From Azorinus chamasolen (lineage: Eukaryota; Mollusca; Bivalvia; Cardiida; Solecurtidae), in assembly GCA_963576725.1 (NCBI GenBank), contig OY755252.1, positions 52,663,059 through 52,727,058 on the forward strand: a stretch of 64,000 nt of DNA, given 5' to 3'. Shown piece after piece: positions 48,696 to 60,960 of the stretch. The notes beneath the pieces were generated by a model. The model did no database searches. It saw only the letters and a list, made by a program, of their open reading frames with translations, and had not been told where the DNA came from. Position numbers and translations under genes: made by a program. Position 1 is the stretch's first letter, and each line of letters opens with the position of its first letter.

Positions 48696-49301
48696 TTTAC
48701 ATATACATGTATATATATTTATATTTCATTACATTAGCAGAACAAGAGAAACATTTCCAGATATTTAGGTTAAATATGCCTGGCCCTATCTTATTTTACA
48801 ACCACATTTTTCAAAGAACAAAGCTGGTTATCAAATTGCAGGATGTTGTTGGGCATTTGTGCGGTCATCCATCATATCAGTTTTACGGACAATAACATTA
48901 GTTAGAAAAGACATTTTGGATCAAACTTGCTGTACAGATAGCTTGCATGAAGACAAAGCTTTAGAATGCTTGTGGAGTTGGATTAGGGTCAATGTCACTG
49001 TTACTAAAAATAGAGAAAAAAAGTTTCCTGACAAATACTAGCTAGCAAATTTTGTGCATGGAGAGGTTTTGGAGACAAAAGCTGGAATAGCTTTTGTTGG
49101 GACTGTCTTAGGTCAAGGTCAGTTACTAAAACTAGAAAAAACATTTTGTGATCACTGTCAAGGTGACATAAAAGTCTGGTTTTCGTGGAATTCATGTCCC
49201 TTGTTTATTTGGACTCAAACCAAACAAGATGCTCTCCAACACCAAAGTTTAGAGAATTTTATCAATTGCAAATCTGAAGGCTATATAACAATTCCAATTT
49301 C

Positions 49302-49307
49302 TTTATT
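49302..49307 (-). terminator. Candidate poly(A) signal of the BTB gene
   Basis: AATAAA on the - strand, about 185 bp past the BTB stop codon. A near 113-bp stretch (49318-49430) between them has a tandem duplication of GTAGAATCTTGACTGGATCA. Confidence 0.45.
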
Positions 49308-49491
49308 TCTAAACTCTATGCATGCGATATATGAGTCGACAGGTGTAGAATCTTGACTGGATCAAGTCACATGCAAGCGATATATGAGTTGACTGAGGTG
49401 TAGAATCTTGACTGGATCAAGTCACATTTGACACTCAAACAGTATTTCGAGATAATGGTCACTAAGAATGCCAAGTCACTAAATCCAGATC

Positions 49492-50033
49492 TTATGTTTT
49501 GGCATTGTTCAATTTATAAAACCTTCGAACATGCTGTCCGTCATGACACATTCTGCGTATTTCCCGCTCTATTTTCTCATTACAGTCTCGACACGTGTAG
49601 TCAAACTTTTCCTCCGTCATGTGCTTATAGCACCGCTTATTTGGCATATCCCATATTTTTGCAATGTTCTGAAACACTGTTGCCATTCCTGCCTTTTCAT
49701 CATTCAACTGATCATTACGGTGTTTTAGTTTTGTTTCACTCTGTTTTAGCTCATTAGCGTAATCCCTTATCATGTCAATTTTCTCTTTGTACACTTTAAT
49801 TAATGTAGCCGAACTCACATCTTTATATACTGGACTACGCTCAAGGTCTTCCATTGTCCGTGTTTTGGCAAACTCTATGCACCTTTTGTAGAGGGTTTTA
49901 AGGTTGTACTGTTCAGCCAAGATAAGGACCTCGATAGAGAGGTCACCAGACAACAAAAAGTCCTCACAACGCGTCATCATGCTCGGCATCTGATATTCCT
50001 GACCAAACTGTAGCAGAAACCCCACGTTGTGTT
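49492..50033 (-). CDS. BTB gene exon 2
   Basis: The acceptor is TTTGTTTTCAG (50034-50044). With the split codon it reads EHNVGFLLQFGQEYQM and runs to the stop at 49492-49494. The open frame continues upstream of the acceptor, but that part is intron and element sequence. The DYTCRDCNEKI...MCHDGQH tail is intact. Confidence 0.87.
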
Positions 50034-52260
50034 CTGAAAACAAAGACAGTACATTTAGATATAAACACCTTGAACTTGTTGTCTGCAAAATATTGTCACC
50101 TGCTGCAAAATTCAAGGTAAGATGATTTTTAGCCGGATTTTTCGAGAAAAATCTCGGCTTATAGTTTGGTGAAACTTCTGCTCCACGAGTGCTAGGCAAT
50201 TCACCTTTGGTATTCAGATCGCTTTGGTAAGGACCCTACGGATGACATAAAGATACCTGAAATCAGGTCAAGGTCACTATTTTGAAACATTGGCTGTCAT
50301 TAAAATGTTGTCATAACTTCTGAACTACATGGGCTAGACAATTTATATTTGGTATGCAGATAGCTTGGGTGAAGGCCTTTCAGTTGATAGGATACATGAA
50401 ATTGGATCAAGGTCAACAAAAAAAATCCGGCTTTAATGCGGTTTCTGCATTTTTTGCTTATTTTTATTTGTCTTAATCCTTTCAACCCTGGACATGCATG
50501 CACTGTCATTTGCAAACAGTGTAGACCCAGATCAGCGGGCTCCTAGAGGAACTCTTTGGTCAAGGTCTGCACTGTTTGTCATTAAAGTTTGCACCTGTCA
50601 TGCAGAGTGGACTCTTAGTTAACTGGTGGGTTAGTCCAGTCTGGCAATTCAGGGTTGAAAGAGTTCAGTAATTCATAGTGTCAACAAATGGATCCTCAAG
50701 AGATGTGCATTGACTGTTTTCTCATCTGTACACAAACTACTTGCATATCTTACATAAATTCATTGCTAACTTGAAATGAGTTAACTTTGAATGTTGAATT
50801 ATTGAAGGGAAATGGTCAGACATTGTTCAACCCTCTACTCCATGAATATTAATTAGACTAATTGTTATAATAGCACTTTGACACTCTACTCTATGAGTAT
50901 TCATTTAAGAAACATCATGAATATTAATTAAATTAATTGTTATAGTAGCACATCGACACAGGAATTTGTGCCAAGGCAGACACTGTAGAACAACAATAGA
51001 ATCATTCAGTTTGAAAGGGTATAATCTGAGAGAGGATTAAGAATGACCAAACAGTGCAGACCCTGATCATAGGTCTCCAATATTTGCTCCTTGAGACGCC
51101 TCTGATCTGGGTCTACACTGTTTGCAAATGCCAGTCTTGTTTACAGCATTCAAAGGGTCAAACCTTTAGGATTGTTAGTTACAGTTAGTTTGAACCTAAA
51201 TGTTCATGTTTTATTTAAAATTTCAACCAACAATCTCATTCTTTCACAAATATAACCCACAAATAAGAATATCTGCACTACATGCATTTGCCTATGTTTG
51301 TCTCTCGAAATACCTAGGATGATTTGGATAATGCGTGTTTCTTTTGCCGACATTCGTGTTCCTGCGATCATTTTTCCAAACAGTTTGAATACCATTGAGA
51401 TTTCTTCAAGTAAATCATTGTCTCATTAGGATCCAAGCTGTTTGTGCTGCAATTAAGGTTTTTTGGAATAAAATGGGAAAAAAAATAACAATATAACGAT
51501 TGAAATTTACTACAAGACTTGGCATAATGCGGCATCTCATCAGGATCTAAACAGATTAACAATAATTTTTCAAATAATTGAGAGAAATTTTAGTAATTGA
51601 AGCAGATAACAATTGTTGCAGAACAAATATTAATTAGCACACTACTGGTTCAACCTAACAATTAGCACACTACATGTACTGGCGAATTTGTGATAGTTTG
51701 AAGATAACAAAATTTGCAGACAACAAAATTGGCAGACGACAATTGCGAGGAGTGCAGAATGTTAACAAGCAATTACAAAAGTGTGTCCTTCCATAATGAA
51801 AATGGATTTTCATTTGTTTCTTTGCCTGAATCACCTTCATAGTGTCAAAGATATTGGATCTTGATGAGACAGTTACGCATTTTCTCATCCGGTTTTAAAC
51901 TGTTTGCAAAGGTTATTGTGAACTTAGGTTATTGCGAACTTCTCAATACTGATATGATGACAAATCATGCACATTCTTAAACAGTACAATATCCATATCC
52001 CTACCTGAGATAGGTTTCTGAGTGGAATATATAGAGTGGAGCAGTTCCGTCACTTCATCAAGCTTCTTGTCCTCAAGCATTATTTCCACGGTTGCTGAAG
52101 GATCCTGGCTACACTCCTCAATGAACAGTTTCCGCCACACTGCCGACCACTCGGCTAGGTATTGTCTGTGCACATATAGTTGAGTGTTCTCCACTGTAAT
52201 TGTCACATCACTAAACTCATCACGTTTTGTGAAATCTCTCAGATCTGGTGTAGCACTCAT
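49492..52260 (-). CDS. BTB/POZ domain protein, two exons, 265 residues
   Basis: BTB domains mediate dimerisation and often link substrates to Cullin-3 ubiquitin ligases; the specific role here is unknown. Residues about 12-110 form the domain: FSDVTITVENTQLYVHRQYL, the W-x-K-LF segment, then NVGFLLQFGQEYQMPSMMTR across the splice junction. Residues 117-145 (IEVLILAEQYNLKTLYKRC) look like the start of a BACK-type helical region, and 160-210 a charged helix or coiled coil. The tail has C220, C233, C236, C248, H249 and H253, which could bind zinc. It resembles the lineage-expanded BTB proteins of molluscs and nematodes. The exon junction completes a Glu codon in phase 1. The start is the first ATG of the open frame at 52260. 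No MATH or Kelch domain is present. Confidence 0.85.
50132..50450 (+). mobile_element. Hairpin-headed element, AGCCGG family, in the BTB intron
   Basis: AGCCGGATTTTTCGAG with AGAAAAATCTCGGCTT forms the head (compare 3632). The body has GCTAGGCAATTCACCTTTGG and CAAGGTCACTATTTTGAAAC. The 3' end is unclear. Confidence 0.6.
50451..52004. other. Rest of the BTB intron
   Basis: Pieces of TTAA MITEs (ATCAGCGGGCTCCTAGAGGA near 50533; repeated CATGAATATTAATTAGACTA near 50850) and GGATCC-core MITE pieces near 51425 and 51540. No exon seen. Confidence 0.5.
52005..52260 (-). CDS. BTB gene exon 1
   Basis: It starts ATGAGTGCTACACC and ends ATCTCAG/GTAGGG, with 85 codons plus one base. It holds the first two thirds of the BTB fold, including the conserved D-V-x-I, HRQYLAEWSAVW and LHSIY segments. 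Confidence 0.85.
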
Positions 52261-52919
52261 GCTTTTTTAATATTATTTCATTGCACTACAGAGCATAAAT
52301 TTATCATTTCATTGCCAGAAACATTGCCTTCCCACAGTGTACTTAGTTCATCAGTAGAAAGAAATTACATATAGTGAGAGTATACAGATCTTTGCTGCAC
52401 TTAATTATAGCATACATTCAGACAGAAAATAAAATCCTTGAGACCACACTAGTCCTTGTTTTCTTTTGTATTTTACTTAGTCACAGAACTGGTCCATACT
52501 TCTACATATGTTTTCACTGTAAAGCTGAAATGCAAAGAGAAGACATTTGTACAAACCATTTGAATGGTGGATTCACCATTATCTAACCCTTTACCTCATG
52601 AATATCAGGAGTGTAGCTAAATCCAAACGCACCATAGCTGTCGTGGTCTGAGAGCATGCTCACCAGGGACAATTTTGAAACCATTTTGATAAATAGCGAA
52701 TTATCTCCTATAGGAGTAAATGCTCTATTTATCACAATACATGTAGTTTGAAAAGGTGACTTTTACAAAGGCGTCAATATGAGGGAATGAGTTAAAGCTT
52801 ACATGACAAGACAATGTTTATCAAAGTCTACCCTTAGCCTTCGATTTTTGTTCCATTTTGGCCATAATAATGTTTTCCCCTTTCAGATTGATGTGCGTAA
52901 GTGCATATCTCTAGCTACG

Positions 52920-53134
52920 CCCCTGAATATTTACATAAGATATAAAGAACTAGGAATATTGGTCAACTTATTATGATGGCAATATAAACAAGTGAATTGT
53001 TGATCAAAACATAAACTGTAGGATTGGATCTGTATTATTTCACAAGCAAATAAATCGGACGCTGATCTGACGGCTCCTCGAGGATCTGGGTCTACTCTGA
53101 TTGCAACGATGTCTCTATCAGGTAAAGGGTTAAA
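52920..53134 (+). mobile_element. TTAA-type MITE at the root of a 44-bp array
   Basis: CTGAATATTTACATAAGATA through CTGACGGCTCCTCGAGGATC to TCAGGTAAAGGGTTAA. Its right end is unit one of the next array. Confidence 0.65.
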
Positions 53135-53374
53135 CAGTGGAGTCCATTCAATACGTCTCTATCAGGTAAAGGGTTAAACAGCGGAGTCCATTCAATACGT
53201 CTCTATCAGGTAAAGGGTTAAACAGCGGAGTCCATTCAATACGTCTCTATCAGGTAAAGGGTTAAACAGCGGAGTCCATTCAATACGTCTCTATCAGGTA
53301 AAGGGTTAAACAGTGGAGTCCATTAAATACGTCTCTATCAGGTAAAGGGTTAAACAGCGGAGTCCATTCAATAT
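53111..53374. repeat. 44-bp tandem array, 6 units, made of a MITE end plus flank
   Basis: The unit is GTCTCTATCAGGTAAAGGGT, TAAACAGCGGAGTCCATTCA, ATAC. The first 22 bases are the MITE right end and the rest is the sequence found beside other MITE insertions (GAGTCCATTCA). Units differ at one or two positions. Confidence 0.95.
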
Positions 53375-55349
53375 GAAATGCTCAATGTTTGATGAAAATT
53401 CGGAGAAGGGAAAAGTGCTGACTCTGATTAGAGAGCTCCTCAAGGATCACTCTCATCTACGTGACACATTGCATATGCAAGTTAACTTGTTTCTCATACT
53501 AACCTCTAGCACTCTACTGAATATGTCGGCGTCTTATCAGAATCCAAAATGTTTGACATTCTGACACTGGATTTTGAAAAGAAATAGAAAAAAACCCATA
53601 TTTTTAGAATTGCAGCAGACGGCATTATTTGCAGGCGACAATTACTCGACGTATATAAGGTTAGAAAGGTTAGTGTTAACATGTCACACATTCACTGTCA
53701 TTTACAAACAGTGTAGAGCCAGTTAAGAGGGCTCCTAGAGGAAACTTCTCATCAGAGGCTGCTCAGTGTTTGTCATTCAAAATCTTAAACAAGCTTTCAC
53801 CTTTCATCCTCAGTGGACTCTGCAGTTAAACACTGATGAACTATTCCACTCTGAAAATTAAGCATTGAAAAGGTTAATGTTTAATTTGAAAGTAAACTGT
53901 TCCACCCATAGTAACATGATGTAAGGCTCAATGCATTCAAGAAAACCTGGTGTATTTGCTTTTAATCCTTAATGTGCTATGACATGTTGCTTCTGATAAA
54001 GTCAATTTCTACAAAGACAATTTGTTGAGTAGCTTGGATCCTGATCAGATGCTGACTTACTCTGCATCTAAAAAGGATCAATTAAACTTCACATGACCTT
54101 TATCAGGTGTAAATAAGAATTTCCTTTGCAATTCCAATATCTGTAAATACACTGTAAGTTGAACCATAAATACTCTTCTATTTATCTATTCAGCATTAAA
54201 TGTGGGTTCCTATTGCAAAATCATGATTTGCTGCCTATGTCACATCTGTGATTTGCTATGCAAACAGTTTTGTTTTGATCCAGATGAGATACTGAGTAAC
54301 TAAGCATCTCATCAGGATCCAGACTGTTTGTTACTGTGGTAATGTTTTGGAAGAAATAGATAAAAAAAATAAACGAAAATTGAAGCAGATGACATATTTT
54401 GCAGATGACAATAATTGGCAGCAAAAGCGTTAACTCTTACTACAAATGTAGATCCTAAGTAATTGTTGTCTGTAAGAAACTGTTGTCTGCTACAAACAAT
54501 TCTTCTATTTCTCTTCAATAGGGAGTGTTAATAGTCTGGAGGTATTTGATGTCTAATCTGGATCAAAACTATTTGTCACCAATTTGCAACATACATAATT
54601 AATTGAAGATATGAATGGCATAAACAATGCCTTCTACAAAGAATCTTTCAATGTTGTGTATATAGTTTTAAAACTGGAAAGCGACTTTGACATTGCCTGA
54701 ATGTGTAAAGCCAACAGAATATGACTTTATAAAGTGTTGTACTATATATAAATATTCATGACTGATTGAACAGAATTTTTAATGGATAGTGTGTAGACCC
54801 AGATCAGAGAGATTCTGATCTGGGTCTACATTGTGAATGTTAGTTTTTGAGAATTCAAAGGTTGAATATCAAAGTGGATCTTCAAATAAAAAGGAGAACT
54901 TATTTGTACAATGTGAACAATATGCAGAGAGCCATAAATGGCTGGAAATTTAAGCCCTTGCTCAATTCTTTTGTACACAATTTCCCCTCACTCAAAAGGC
55001 AGTTGTTAATGTGAAAAATCTGGCTTATCACTTCGAACACTGCATTTTCTGAGTGGAACAGTTCAATAGTATTTAACAGTTGATTTAAATTAGTATGAAT
55101 AAAGGATTTCTGAAAATAATTTAGAATGACAAACTGATCTGGCTCGACTCTATTTGCAAATATATGAAAAAGGTGTTTATATGAGGGAATGTGGTAATTA
55201 TACAGTCCACTCAATATGACCGGCTGAAACTTGCTAGAGGATTTTGAATGACCAACAATGCAGACCATGATCAGAGGGATCCTTCTAAGAGTCTTCTGAC
55301 CTGTGTCTATCTGCAATTGCCAGTGAATGTGTGCCCTGTGCTGAAAAGG
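53375..55349. other. Intergenic stretch with worn MITEs
   Basis: No gene seen. It contains a GGATCC-core MITE at 54236-54433 (GATCCAGATGAGATACTGAG, partner TCTCATCAGGATCCAGACTG, right TTAA at 54430) and halves of other TTAA MITEs near 53700 and 54790 (GACCCAGATCAGAGAGATTC with a perfect short palindrome). Confidence 0.55.
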
Positions 55350-55595
55350 TTAACCCCTTATTTGATGAATATTCATGTAAAAATAATTATGTCATAAATA
55401 TTAATTAGATCAATCTTTATTACTGCATACGAACACATGAACATTTGGCAATGGGAGGAACAGTAGTTCTAAGGAGATCTTGTTCCAAAAGCAACAGAGC
55501 AGACCCGGATCAGACGGCTCCTATAGGAGCCGTCTGACCCGGGTCTATTCTGTTTGGAAATGTGTGAAAAGGCGTTTATATGAGGGGAGGGTTAA
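55350..55595 (+). mobile_element. TTAA-type MITE with perfect hairpin
   Basis: TTAACCCCTTATTTGATGAA to ATATGAGGGGAGGGTTAA. The core GATCAGACGGCTCCTATAGG continues into a fully paired partner with CCCGG changes on both arms. Confidence 0.85.
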
Positions 55596-55724
55596 CAATA
55601 GAGTCCATTCAGTACAAAAGGAAATAATTTGTGAGAGAATATTGATCAGTGTTCCTAGTTAGAGAGACCTCTGGGTTTGCACTGCTTTCAAATGACAGCT
55701 AACTCATTACCTGAATTGGAAGGG

Positions 55725-55949
55725 TTAACCCGTTACTTCATAAATACCTTTGCAAACAGAGTAGATACCGATCAGATGGGTCCTAATGGAGTCATTTGAT
55801 CAGGGTCTGCTCTGTTTGCTTCTGAAATAATATAGATATGAGTCTGCAGTTTCTGCCATGGCCAAACATTCATGTATCCATGTGTCATTATAACTGACTA
55901 ATGTTCATCATGTCATTATTTCTTGAATATTTATCGATTAAAGGGTTAA
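55725..55949 (-). mobile_element. TTAA-type MITE
   Basis: TTAACCCGTTACTTCATAAA to ATCGATTAAAGGGTTAA. The core is GATCAGATGGGTCCTAATGG with partner. The 41-bp array starts 9 bp further on. Confidence 0.82.
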
Positions 55950-55957
55950 AAAAACAG

Positions 55958-57674
55958 CTGGTTTCTAGCATGCTAACTCTCTGTATGCTAATTACCCGGT
56001 GGCTTCTATCATGCTAACTCTCTGTATGCTAATTACCCGGTGGCTTCTATCATGCTAACTATCTGTATGCTAATTACCTGGTGGTTTCTATGCTAACTAT
56101 CTATGCTAAACAACCGATGGTTTATTGCATGCTAACCATCTGTATGCTAATTACCCAGTGGTTTCTTGCATGCTAACTTCCTGTATGCTAATTACCTGGT
56201 GGTTTCTAGCATGCTAATTACCCAGTGGTTTCTAGCATGCTAACTCTCTGTATGCTAATTACCCGGTGGCTTCTATCATGCTAACTCTCTGTGTGCTAAT
56301 TACCCGGTGGCTTCTATCATGCTAACTCTCTGTATGCTAATTACCTGGTGGTTCCTAGCATGCTAACTCTCTGTATGCTAATTACCCAGTGGTTCCTAGC
56401 ATGTTAATTCTCTGTATGCTAATAACCTAGTGGTTTCTAGCATGCTAACTCTCTGTATGCTAATTACCTGGTGGTTTCTTTGCTAACTCTCTATGCTAAT
56501 CAACCGATGGTTTCTTGCATGCTAACTATATGTATGCTAATTACCCAGTGGTTTCTTGCATGCTAACTTCCTGTATGCTAATTACCTGGTGGTTTCTAGC
56601 ATGCTAATTACCCAGTGGTTTATAGCATGCTAACTCTCTGTATGCTAATTACCCAGTGGTTTCTAGCATGCTAACTCTCTGCATGCTAATTATCTTGTGG
56701 ATTCTAGCATGCTAACTACCTAGTGGTTTCTTGCATGCTAACTATGTATGCTAATTACCTGGTGGTTTCTAGCATACTAACTATCTGCATGCTAGTTACT
56801 TTGTGGTTTCTAGCATGCTAACTCTTTTCTAACAAGGGCATGTTGTATTGCTATGCAAGACATGAGTCCCCCACCGGACTGAAAAAAAACCTCCACTCTC
56901 CCCACCCCACTCACCCATGGTGTGGTTGACCATGGTATATACATGACCACCTGAATGGTATTAGTACCTACTTTCATACATTGAATCAGTAAATAAAAAG
57001 TTCTTGTCCCGACAAGAAAATATGAAAAAGGGGAGTAACTCCAAAAATATTGATGCTAGAGTTATCCCTTGTGCATGACACTAGCCCTCATCATGCTTCT
57101 TCAATGTGTGAAGTTATAATGAATTTGGCATAACTTTGTAGGAGATATGGCCCGGACACGAAGCGTGACAGACGGACGGACAGACGGTATCGAGCAAACC
57201 TATAGTCCCCCAACCGGTAACCGGTGAGGGACTAATTACCTGGTGGTTTCTAGCATGCTAACTCTCTGTATTCTAATTACCTGGTGGTTTCTAGCATGCT
57301 AACTGTATTTTAATTACCCGGTGGTTTCTAGCATGCTAACTCTGCATTCTAATTACCCGGTGGTGTCTAGCATGCTAACTCTGTATTCTAATTACCCGGT
57401 GGTGTCTAGCATGTTAACTCTGTATTCTAATTACCTGGTGGTGTCTAGCATGCTAACTCTCTGTATGCTAATTACCCGGTGGTGTCTAGCATGTTAACTC
57501 TGTATTCTAATTACCCGGTGGTGTCTAGCATGCTAACTCTCTGTATTCTAATTACCCGGTGGTGTCTAGCATGTTAACTCTGTATTATAATTACCCGGTG
57601 GTGTCTAGCATGCTAACTGTTTTCTAATTACCCGGTGGTGTCTAGTATGCTAACTCTCTGTATGCTAATTACCT
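55958..57674. repeat. 41-bp tandem array interrupted by an element
   Basis: The unit is TGGTTTCTAGCATGCTAACT, CTCTGTATGCTAATTACCCG, G, with shortened forms of 32-37 bp. GCATGC palindromes recur. Segments of several units are duplicated as blocks (around 56040 and 56460). An unrelated element occupies 56831-57233. Confidence 0.93.
56831..57233 (-). mobile_element. GTCCC-headed hairpin element inside the 41-bp array
   Basis: On the - strand the head AGTCCCTCACCGGTTACCGG pairs with its continuation TTGGGGGACT, then ATAGGTTTGCTCG and a GTCTGTCCGTCCGTCTG run. The end is CATGCCCTTGTT. The flanks join to CTTTTCTAATTACC, a form of the array unit found uninterrupted at about 57613, so nothing was duplicated or lost on insertion. 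Confidence 0.85.
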
Positions 57675-57952
57675 AAGCAAACATTTTGAATCCAGATGAG
57701 AAGATGAAGAATTCTGGGCCTAATCAGGAACCAAACTGTGAGACACTCTAAATGGAAAGAATTGCAGTAGACCACACTTATTAAAGAGGTCAATTGCCGA
57801 CCCTTTAGTACATACATATGCCTTTCTATGCCTTTTCAAACAGAGGTGACCCAGGGTTTGCTCTGTTTGCTTATGTAATAATAAAGATATGACTATACAG
57901 TTTCTGCCTTGGCCAAAATTTCCTATGTCCATATGCCATTATAAAAATGAAT

Positions 57953-58165
57953 TTAACCCATTACCTCGTAGGCTATTTTTAGACCCAACCTCTTTGAATA
58001 AATCTACCGAAAAGGAGCATTTACTAGAGAAAAGGAAAATTTTAGAATTGTATAGTTTTGAAACCATTGTGATGAAATAGAGCATTTGCTCCTATTTATC
58101 ATAATGGTTTAAAAAAGTTACTTTTACAGAGGCGATAAAAGGCAATAATATGAGGAAATGGGTCA
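57953..58165 (+). mobile_element. TTAA-type MITE, CATAGGCTAT sub-family
   Basis: TTAACCCATTACCTCGTAGG to ATGAGGAAATGGGTCA, with the CCATTGTGAT / ATCATAATGG inner stem. Confidence 0.78.
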
Positions 58166-58393
58166 CTTAATATTCATGCATCATTATTTCTTACATGAAT
58201 ATTCATGGAGTAAAGGGCTAATACATTTTGTACTTGAGGACATGATTTATTATCTCCGCCTCATGTAAAACATTTATCAGCTCAATTGTTATAATGAAAA
58301 CAGGAATTTTTGGCCATGGCAGAAATCAGATTTGTATCATTTCGTAAGCAAACAGGAGCTGTCGTATCTTGGCCTTCTTTGTTTGCAAAGGTA

Positions 58394-58825
58394 AACAAGA
58401 GCTTCCGCAGACAGCGCAATCCAACTTCTTTAGTGCTGGATAGTGTAGTGGAAGTCTAAGTCAGAAAGGGGAGATAACTATAGCAAAATTAATTTTAGGG
58501 TTACCTGCCCTTGTGAAATGGGTCCCTCTTGTACTAGTTAAGATGCATACCAAATTTGAACCAACTATCTTGGACAGTTTCTGAGACAAGGCCCTTAACA
58601 TAAAACTTAACCAACAATGAAAATTCTAAGTCGAAAAAGGAGCAGAATTATGGCAAAATTAATTTTAGGGTTCCCTACCCTTGCAAAATGGGTTTCCCTT
58701 GTGATAGTAAACATGCATACCAAATATCTTTGATGGTTTCTGAGAAATGAAACATAACAAAAAGGTTAACCAACCCCGACGAGAGGGTCATGACAATACG
58801 TCCATTTTTTGAAAAAAGTGGAGCT
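58394..58825 (-). mobile_element. Hairpin-headed element, AGCTCCAC family, inverted
   Basis: AACAAGAGCTTCCGCAGACA marks the 3' end. The body CCTAAAATTAATTTTGC appears inverted. The head on the right (TTTTTTGAAAAAAGTGGAGCT region) has lost part of one arm. Confidence 0.8.
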
Positions 58826-60469
58826 AAAAAAGGACTTTGTATGAGGTATGATTCTTTCAATTTCTTTTTTTTAATGATCCCCCCCCCCCTTATCCCCCAC
58901 CACTCTTTTAAAAAAACAAAACCACCATGTCAAACAGTTTGGATCCTGATAAATGAGGAGTATCATTCTCATCCAGATTTGAACTGTAAGCACATTTCCA
59001 CAAGGTCACTACTCACATGCAAAGAGGAACAAGAGCACTGCATGCAAAAATCAAAATTTTACAGAACAAGAACTCCTTAAAATTGCTTGACTGAGTAATG
59101 GCCCCTTTACCAGTTTGTAGACCTTGAGATGACGAACTGTGTATATGAAGTTTATTTAATAGCGATCGCTGTACTGGTGTTGAAACCATGACTCATTTTT
59201 TTCACAATGCCCATGATAACGACAATGACATCAACAAACCAAGGCTATTGCAATACATGTATCTTAAAATTTACTACGAAAAAAAATAGAGATATAATTA
59301 TAGCATTTTGAGTCGCTATAACTTTGCCATGTTATGGACATGTTTGCGAGCAGGTTAGATCCTGATGAGAGGCCAAGTTTACAAACTGTTTGACACGCCC
59401 ACCAAAATTCAAATTGTTTTACGCTGTGAATATGTTTTTAAAGAAATGGATCAAATTTGTTTCAAACTCTGAAAATTTGCCGCACAAGCTAAAAGTTACA
59501 TGGTTGCACACCGAGTCAATATAACCTATGAATGTACAGTAGAACCTATTTTATGTGACAATCAAAAATAGTTCTAATTATGGGTCTGTAAGGCAGGTGA
59601 TAGCTTAATGCAGGTCAAGAGTGATGCAGAAAGGTCCTATAGGAGCTTTCTGTATTATTTTTGCTATGCATTAAGCAGTTCTCATAAGCAGCCCCTTGTT
59701 TTTAAGACTCCTATGTTCAATAGATGAATGGCCGTTCCAGACAGATTCTACTGTAGACAGAATACAAAGTAGCAACTGACCTAATCAAACAAAGCTGCTT
59801 ATCGTCTTAAGTAAACACCACAAATCCTAATTTAACATTCTCAACAACTTGGCAAATATTGGGGCTGGATCGAAAAACTGTCAAAACAAGTTTACCTATC
59901 TACCACTGGCGTTGAACACTTCACTGCAAAGCAAACACTACTAACAATACCTATGCCATGTTCCAGTAGGTGAGTGAACATCCCTTTCAAAGTAGGGGTT
60001 ATTTGAACTTTAACTCTTAGCATGCAAAGTAATTGTTTTGTCTGCAACAATTGTCATCTGCTTAAATTCTTAAAATAAAATTTCTCTCAGTTTTTTTTCT
60101 CAAAATTTATTGTCAAAGTGTCAAACAGGTTGGATCCTGGTTAGACGATGCATTATGCAGCATCTCATCTTGATCCAAACTGTTTGCAGACATTTAAACA
60201 GTTTGCCGTTAGCATGCAGAGTTAGACAGACAGAGTTAGACAGAGTTAGAGAGAGTTAGACAGACAGAGTGAGACAGACAGAGTTAGACAGAGTGAACTC
60301 CAATCTGAACTTAACACTTTACTGGATAATTCCCAAATGTCTTTGTGAACAACATAGACCAAGATTAGACAGCTGTAGAAGCTGTTGGATTAAGCTGTGC
60401 TACAGAACTCATCTGATCTCTATATTCACAGCAATCATTTTTCCTTATTTCAATTTTTAACCCCTTTTT
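58826..60469. other. Intergenic stretch without recognised gene
   Basis: It contains a Tc1/mariner-like MITE at 59535-59755 (TACAGTAGAACCTATTTTAT to ACAGATTCTACTGTA), GGATCC-type MITE pieces near 58928 and 60125, and a GTTAGACAGACAGA simple repeat at 60226-60297. Confidence 0.55.
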
Positions 60470-60960
60470 CATATACCGTAAATGCCATTTCAACTTCGCC
60501 ATGGCCGGTCCCAAGCCCGGATGAGAAAGGAGGTTGTGCACAGGGCTACAGAAACCAACACCAGAGAACCAAATGCTGGTGAGAGGATTGAAGCAAGGCA
60601 GGCAACTAGACCAATGGTGGATGACAGCCAAACCGACCCAGGAGCTGACACCCACATAATGGACATCCTCAAGCTGTAACACAAGTGTAGAGTGGGCTGT
60701 TGGAACATACGGCCCCTCTACTAGAAGGGTAAGATGGCAGCAAGTTATAAGAGTGATAACTACAGCAGTGGAATACTAGGTTTGAGTGAAACAAGATGGA
60801 CCAGGAGTGGAGCACGACAACTTTCGACAAACCACCACATACTATACTCTGGGAGAGCTGATGATCATGACAACAGAGGAGTTGCTGTTGTCACCAGCAA
60901 ACACGTGCACAAGTCCCTGATAGAGTGGAAACCCATAAGTGACAGACTCATAATGGTTCA
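60470..60960 (+). pseudogene. RTE-type non-LTR retrotransposon remnant (endonuclease start)
   Basis: The + strand reads GCWNIRPLY, stop, KGKMAASYK, then GILGLSETRWTRSGARQL, HHILYSGRADDHDNRGVA and SKHVHKSLIEWKPISDRL. This matches the start of the apurinic-type endonuclease of RTE-like retrotransposons, the domain also found in craniofacial development protein 2-like proteins. The Asn of WNIR and the Glu of SETRW are in place. One stop interrupts it, similarity ends near VQL, and the later catalytic part and the reverse transcriptase are missing. The preceding frame at 60482-60679 is probably the element's upstream leader. Confidence 0.7.

Noticed and set aside
49054..49356. 100-codon open frame past the BTB stop
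   Set aside because: No recognisable domain, no splice support, and part of it overlaps repeat-like sequence.
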